DNA of 9,233 nt from Tangfeifania sp. (lineage in GTDB: Bacteria; Bacteroidota; Bacteroidia; Bacteroidales; Prolixibacteraceae): positions 1 to 9,233 of the forward strand of contig JAGYMR010000101.1 of assembly GCA_018400515.1 (NCBI GenBank). Reading direction: 5' to 3'. This document shows positions 6,560 through 9,233 of the stretch, piece by piece (position 1 is the stretch's first letter; each line of letters opens with the position of its first letter). The notes below the pieces were generated by a model, which saw only the letters and a list, made by a program, of their open reading frames with translations, was not told the origin of the DNA and made no database searches. The translations under genes and the position numbers were made by a program.

Positions 6560-7441
6560 ATGTCAATGAAAAGGATTACCAAAAGAGTTTTGTTTTTGGC
6601 AGGAATGGCTGCTTTTTTAGGCATGTCATTCAGCTCGTGTGCTCCGGCACCGGAGGATAAGTACATCGGGCTTCAGCTTTATTCTGTCCGGGATGCGATG
6701 AATGAAGACGTGGAAACCACCGTTGCCAAAGTGGGTGAAATGGGGTACGACTATGTGGAAGCCGCCGGTTACAGCGACGGAAAATTCTATGGGATGGAGC
6801 CCGGGGATTTCCGGGAGTTATGCGAAACCAACGGATTGAATTTTCTGGGTTCCCATGCGGGGCGTGATATGCCCGATTCTGCCGGTTGGGATGAGGCCAT
6901 GGCCTGGTGGGATGAATGCATAGATGCCCATGCTGAAGCGGGTGTCAAATGGATCGTTCAGCCATGGATGGGCCAGGCAGGCTATCAGAGCCTGGATGGG
7001 CTGAAAAATTATTGCCACTATTTCAACGCCGTTGGAGAGAAGTGCAATGCGAAAGGCATCCGGTTTGGCTACCACAACCACGCCAACGAATTTACTACGG
7101 AATTTGAAGGGAAGCCGGTTTATGACTGGATGCTCGAACTCACCGATCCGGAAAAAGTGATGTTCCAGATGGACGTATACTGGGTTGTGGAAGGTGGAAA
7201 AGATCCGGTGGATTATATTGGACGCTATCCCGGAAGGTTCGAACTTTTGCACCTGAAAGACAAAGAAGAGCTGGGCGCCAGTGGCATGGTCGATTTTGCA
7301 TCTATTTTCGCCGTCCGGGAAGAGGCCGGCGCTGAATATGGCATTGTGGAAGTGGAAAAATACAATTTTGACCCGCTGGTCAGCTGCGAAAAAAGCCTTG
7401 AGTTTTTAGAAAATGCTGATTATGTAGATTTCAGGAAATAA
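6560..7441 (+). CDS. TIM-barrel sugar phosphate isomerase/epimerase, lipoprotein
   Basis: A 293-residue xylose-isomerase-like TIM barrel (PF01261) exported as a probable lipoprotein. A basic start (MSMKRITKR), a hydrophobic stretch (10-23) and Cys27 in SFSSC form a signal peptide with a relaxed lipobox. The barrel runs from YIGLQLYSVRDAM (35-47) through WIVQPWMG, FGYHNHANEF, VMFQMDVYW, FELLHLKDKE and GIVEVEKYNF. H172/H174, D205, H231 and E264 are candidate metal and catalytic residues. The family name is nominal: related periplasmic proteins in Bacteroides act in keto-glycoside breakdown, so a sugar-phosphate substrate outside the cytoplasm is unlikely. The gene stands alone, divergent from marR, and ends in a terminator. 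An ATG at 6566 is an alternative start. Confidence 0.9.
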   Translation: MSMKRITKRVLFLAGMAAFLGMSFSSCAPAPEDKYIGLQLYSVRDAMNEDVETTVAKVGEMGYDYVEAAGYSDGKFYGMEPGDFRELCETNGLNFLGSHAGRDMPDSAGWDEAMAWWDECIDAHAEAGVKWIVQPWMGQAGYQSLDGLKNYCHYFNAVGEKCNAKGIRFGYHNHANEFTTEFEGKPVYDWMLELTDPEKVMFQMDVYWVVEGGKDPVDYIGRYPGRFELLHLKDKEELGASGMVDFASIFAVREEAGAEYGIVEVEKYNFDPLVSCEKSLEFLENADYVDFRK

Positions 7442-7464
7442 AAACACTTCCGGTGAAGTGTTTT
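7441..7464 (+). terminator. bidirectional hairpin terminator
   Basis: A perfect 10-bp stem, AAAACACTTC with GAAGTGTTTT, and a 4-nt CGGT loop begin at the last base of the isomerase stop codon. The A and T flanks make it usable from both strands, so it may also end the outer-membrane protein transcript coming from the right. Confidence 0.8.
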
Positions 7465-7474
7465 CAGGTCGGGG

Positions 7475-7526
7475 AGCTGTTCCGGAAGCCGGGTATTAGC
7501 GCCTGTTTTCGGAACAGCTTTTTTTT
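7475..7526 (+). terminator. second terminator with T tract
   Basis: A perfect 10-bp stem, AGCTGTTCCG with CGGAACAGCT, encloses a 25-nt loop and is followed by seven T residues. This is a Rho-independent form for plus-strand transcription, backing up the first hairpin. The T tract overlaps the stop codon of the convergent gene. The loop is long, so folding is less certain than for the first. Confidence 0.6.
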
Positions 7527-8031
7527 AAAAAAGAAATTTCACAGTAAACGCAACATCCCAGGGGATGACCGCATCGATCCATCCATCGCCTCCGTAAACA
7601 TCGAAATAGGGTTTCAACTCCAGTCCGGCGATTAATGGTGCCTTGTAAAAGAGGTATTCAACCCCCATAACTCCGTCAATTCCGGCCAAAAAAAAGCTTC
7701 GGCTCACTTCCTGTGTGGATTCACCGCCGGTTTGTTCCTCCTTCCGCGTTTCATAACCCGCATGGCCCCCAAATCCATAATAAAACACCAACTGATAAGC
7801 AAAAGGAAAAAGGTCATATTCGTAAAACTCAGCCAGCGCATGCAGCTGCACCCCCCCATGCCGGGTGCGGGTTCCCGCCAGCGCTTTTACGGAAAATTCA
7901 TCGCTGAAGTAATGCCGGTATTCAAGACCGGAGGAGTGGCCGGCCCGGATCCCAAAAGCGTTGTTGAATCCCTGGGGAAAAACCTCCCCGGAAATGACCA
8001 GCAATAATAAAAAGATCAAAATATGCTTCAT
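7525..8031 (-). CDS. small outer-membrane beta-barrel protein
   Basis: A predicted outer-membrane protein of 168 residues. The signal peptide is MKHILIFLLLLVISGEVFPQ, with likely cleavage after Gln20. The mature part is made of alternating-residue strands rich in Tyr, Phe and Gly, for example SGLEYRHYF, FAYQLVFYYGFGGHAGYE, GVMGVEYLFY and LIAGLELKPYFDVY. It ends in AFTVKFLF, a C-terminal Phe typical of the BAM insertion signal. The size suggests an eight-stranded barrel. A loop at about 94-112 (TRKEEQTGGESTQEVSR) is charged and probably exposed. Specific function is unknown. The ATG at 8031 is chosen because it starts directly at the signal peptide. It lies 55 nt downstream of the sugar kinase gene and may share its transcript. 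Confidence 0.82.
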   Translation of the reverse strand: MKHILIFLLLLVISGEVFPQGFNNAFGIRAGHSSGLEYRHYFSDEFSVKALAGTRTRHGGVQLHALAEFYEYDLFPFAYQLVFYYGFGGHAGYETRKEEQTGGESTQEVSRSFFLAGIDGVMGVEYLFYKAPLIAGLELKPYFDVYGGDGWIDAVIPWDVAFTVKFLF

Positions 8032-8086
8032 GATCGATGAACTAAATAAAAATTTCACTACCATTCAACTGCTGTTCCTAAACCCG

Positions 8087-8995
8087 CTATTCCCCCTTCA
8101 ACAGTTCGGTAAAAGCGGCTGCATCTTCGCCTGAATAATGAGGGACTGCACCGTGCCGGGATGCAACAAAAGCCCCAACTGCCGAGGCATATTCCAGGGC
8201 ACTGGCAGGGGGACGGTTTTCAGCCAGGGCCTTCATCAGGCCGGCCAGGAATGAATCGCCGGCTCCGACCGTATCCACCGCATGGACTTTAAATCCCTGA
8301 TGTTCGTAAAATTCACCGGCAATAAACAACACAGCGCCGTGTGCACCCCGGGTGACACAAACCGTGGGGCAGTGATAAAAATCTGCCAGCCAACGGATCA
8401 AATCTTTTTCCGAACCATTTTCCCGGTGCCAGGAACCAATACGATTCAACTCTTCATCGTTCAGTTTCACAAAATCAGCGGTATGCAGCAATTTTTCCAC
8501 CACTTCGGGAGAATCATAGGGAGGTCGCAGATTGACATCCAGAAGACAGGTCGCTTCAGAAACGCTTAACAGATGAAGCAGTGTTTCCCGGGTGGTTTTG
8601 TTCCTCGAAGCCAGGCTGCCGTAAATAATAACCCCGGCTTTCCGCGCTTCAGCCTCCAGTGCATCAGTCAGCTGAATATTATCCCACGCCACCGGTTCAC
8701 AAATTTCATAGGTGGCATTTTTCTGATCATCCAGGTGCACCAGCACTTCACTGGTGGGTAACCGGGAATCCTCTTCCAGAAACCGCACATCGACGCCCGC
8801 CCTGACGAGGAAATCCTTTAACTCAGCCCCTTCTGCGTCAGCCCCGATGCGGCTGACAAGAACCGGCGTAATTCCCTGCATTTTTAAATGAATGGCTACA
8901 TTCATCGGGGCGCCTCCGGGCTTTTTTCCTGCGGGAAGCATATCCCATAACACTTCTCCATAACAAAGGATGTTGCTGAATCGGGTTTCCTTCAT
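8087..8995 (-). CDS. PfkB-family carbohydrate kinase, probably fructokinase
   Basis: A cytoplasmic ATP-dependent sugar kinase of 302 residues, full length for the ribokinase/PfkB family. It opens with ILCYGEVLWDMLP and the substrate loop GGAPMNVAIHL (28-37), as in fructokinases. The NDEE motif (179-182), the VTRGAHGA strand (214-221) and the anion-hole signature DTVGAGDSFLAGL (241-253), with catalytic base D247, are all intact. The likely reaction is fructose to fructose-6-phosphate. Other hexoses cannot be excluded because no sugar-utilisation partner gene is visible. The ATG at 8995 is chosen because a -7 box lies 21 nt upstream; the TTG at 9019 overlaps that box. The outer-membrane protein gene follows on the same strand. 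Confidence 0.92.
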   Translation of the reverse strand: MKETRFSNILCYGEVLWDMLPAGKKPGGAPMNVAIHLKMQGITPVLVSRIGADAEGAELKDFLVRAGVDVRFLEEDSRLPTSEVLVHLDDQKNATYEICEPVAWDNIQLTDALEAEARKAGVIIYGSLASRNKTTRETLLHLLSVSEATCLLDVNLRPPYDSPEVVEKLLHTADFVKLNDEELNRIGSWHRENGSEKDLIRWLADFYHCPTVCVTRGAHGAVLFIAGEFYEHQGFKVHAVDTVGAGDSFLAGLMKALAENRPPASALEYASAVGAFVASRHGAVPHYSGEDAAAFTELLKGE

Positions 8996-9016
8996 ACGTA
9001 AACGATTGTTTTTTCC

Positions 9017-9024
9017 CAAAATTA
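9017..9024 (-). promoter_or_regulatory. -7 box of the sugar kinase gene
   Basis: On the minus strand this reads TAATTTTG, matching TAnnTTTG, 21 nt before the ATG at 8995. The -33 position is not an exact TTG. Confidence 0.45.
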
Positions 9025-9069
9025 CTTAAAATCCTTAAAAAACAGGGGATATGTCCCATTTAATAATGA

Positions 9070-9089
9070 TTTTTTCGGCATGGAAAAAA
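9070..9089. repeat. A/T inverted repeat between divergent kinase and tRNA genes
   Basis: TTTTTTC, a 6-nt GGCATG centre, then GAAAAAA. The phased A tracts lie just upstream of the tRNA -33 element and could bend DNA or act like an UP element. The function is not shown by sequence. Confidence 0.35.
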
Positions 9090-9110
9090 CCGGATAAATT
9101 TTTGTTTCTG

Positions 9111-9142
9111 TTGGATGAAACGCGAATAAAATATTATATTTG
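9111..9142 (+). promoter_or_regulatory. tRNA-His promoter
   Basis: TTG at 9111-9113, a 21-nt spacer and TATATTTG at 9135-9142 match the Bacteroidota -33/-7 pattern. The predicted start near 9149 lies about 11 nt before the tRNA, a normal short 5' leader. Confidence 0.6.
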
Positions 9143-9160
9143 CATCCGCAAATTAAAATG

Positions 9161-9233
9161 GTGGATGTAGTTCAGTTGGTTAGAACGCTGGATTGTGGTT
9201 CCAGAGGTCGTGGGTTCAAGTCCCATCTTCCAC
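9161..9233 (+). tRNA. tRNA-His (GTG anticodon), 3' end cut by window edge
   Basis: The cloverleaf is clear. Acceptor strands are GTGGATG and CTTCCAC (one T-T mismatch at pair 6-67). The D arm is GTTC/GAAC, the anticodon arm CTGGA-TTGTGGT-TCCAG with anticodon GTG, and the T arm GTGGG-TTCAAGT-CCCAT. The base before it (9160) is G, the encoded G-1 that marks histidine tRNAs. The window ends at position 72, so the discriminator C73 and any CCA lie outside. Confidence 0.95.

Noticed and set aside
6818..7252. 144-residue minus-strand open frame
   Set aside because: Antisense to the TIM-barrel gene, whose motifs are clear.
1..9233. CRISPR arrays, insertion sequences, phage genes or defence systems
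   Set aside because: No spaced direct repeats, transposase motifs, terminal inverted repeats or phage or defence domains were seen.

Overview
The window looks like a piece of a Bacteroidota chromosome, probably from the Bacteroidales/Marinilabiliales side of the phylum. This is inferred from three things. Intergenic regions carry -7 boxes of the Bacteroidota form TAnnTTTG. Several gene starts have A/T-rich leaders with little or no Shine-Dalgarno sequence. The protein repertoire also fits: a lipoprotein sugar isomerase/epimerase, a YkgJ-type Cys-cluster protein and a small outer-membrane barrel. I found no mobile elements, CRISPR arrays or phage genes.

Layout: bases 3-197 (+) are the tail-less end of a TolB-like (PD40) beta-propeller gene that breaks exactly where the minus-strand gene at 198 stops. 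From about 6.4 kb down to 198 there is an uninterrupted run of eight minus-strand genes. In transcription order these are a MarR regulator, ablA (lysine 2,3-aminomutase), ablB (beta-lysine acetyltransferase), a 65-residue four-cysteine protein, a 64-residue winged-helix protein, a sodium:solute symporter, an EamA exporter and a YkgJ-family Cys-cluster protein. Gaps from ablA onward are 33 nt or less, apart from a possible internal promoter before the EamA gene. Divergent from marR, at 6560-7441 (+), is a secreted TIM-barrel sugar isomerase/epimerase followed by two hairpin terminators. Facing it on the minus strand are a PfkB-type sugar kinase (8087-8995) and a small outer-membrane beta-barrel protein (7525-8031). 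A tRNA-His (GTG) gene runs into the right edge.

The most coherent biological story is an osmoadaptation cassette. AblA and AblB together make N(epsilon)-acetyl-beta-lysine, a known compatible solute. The MarR protein directly upstream resembles the CosR/EctR type that controls osmolyte genes. A Na+-coupled symporter follows in the same run with its own tiny winged-helix protein. The two small proteins, one coupled to ablB by a 1-nt gap and one to the symporter by a 2-nt gap, are the least explained parts and the best candidates for something new. Everything else is ordinary housekeeping or accessory metabolism.
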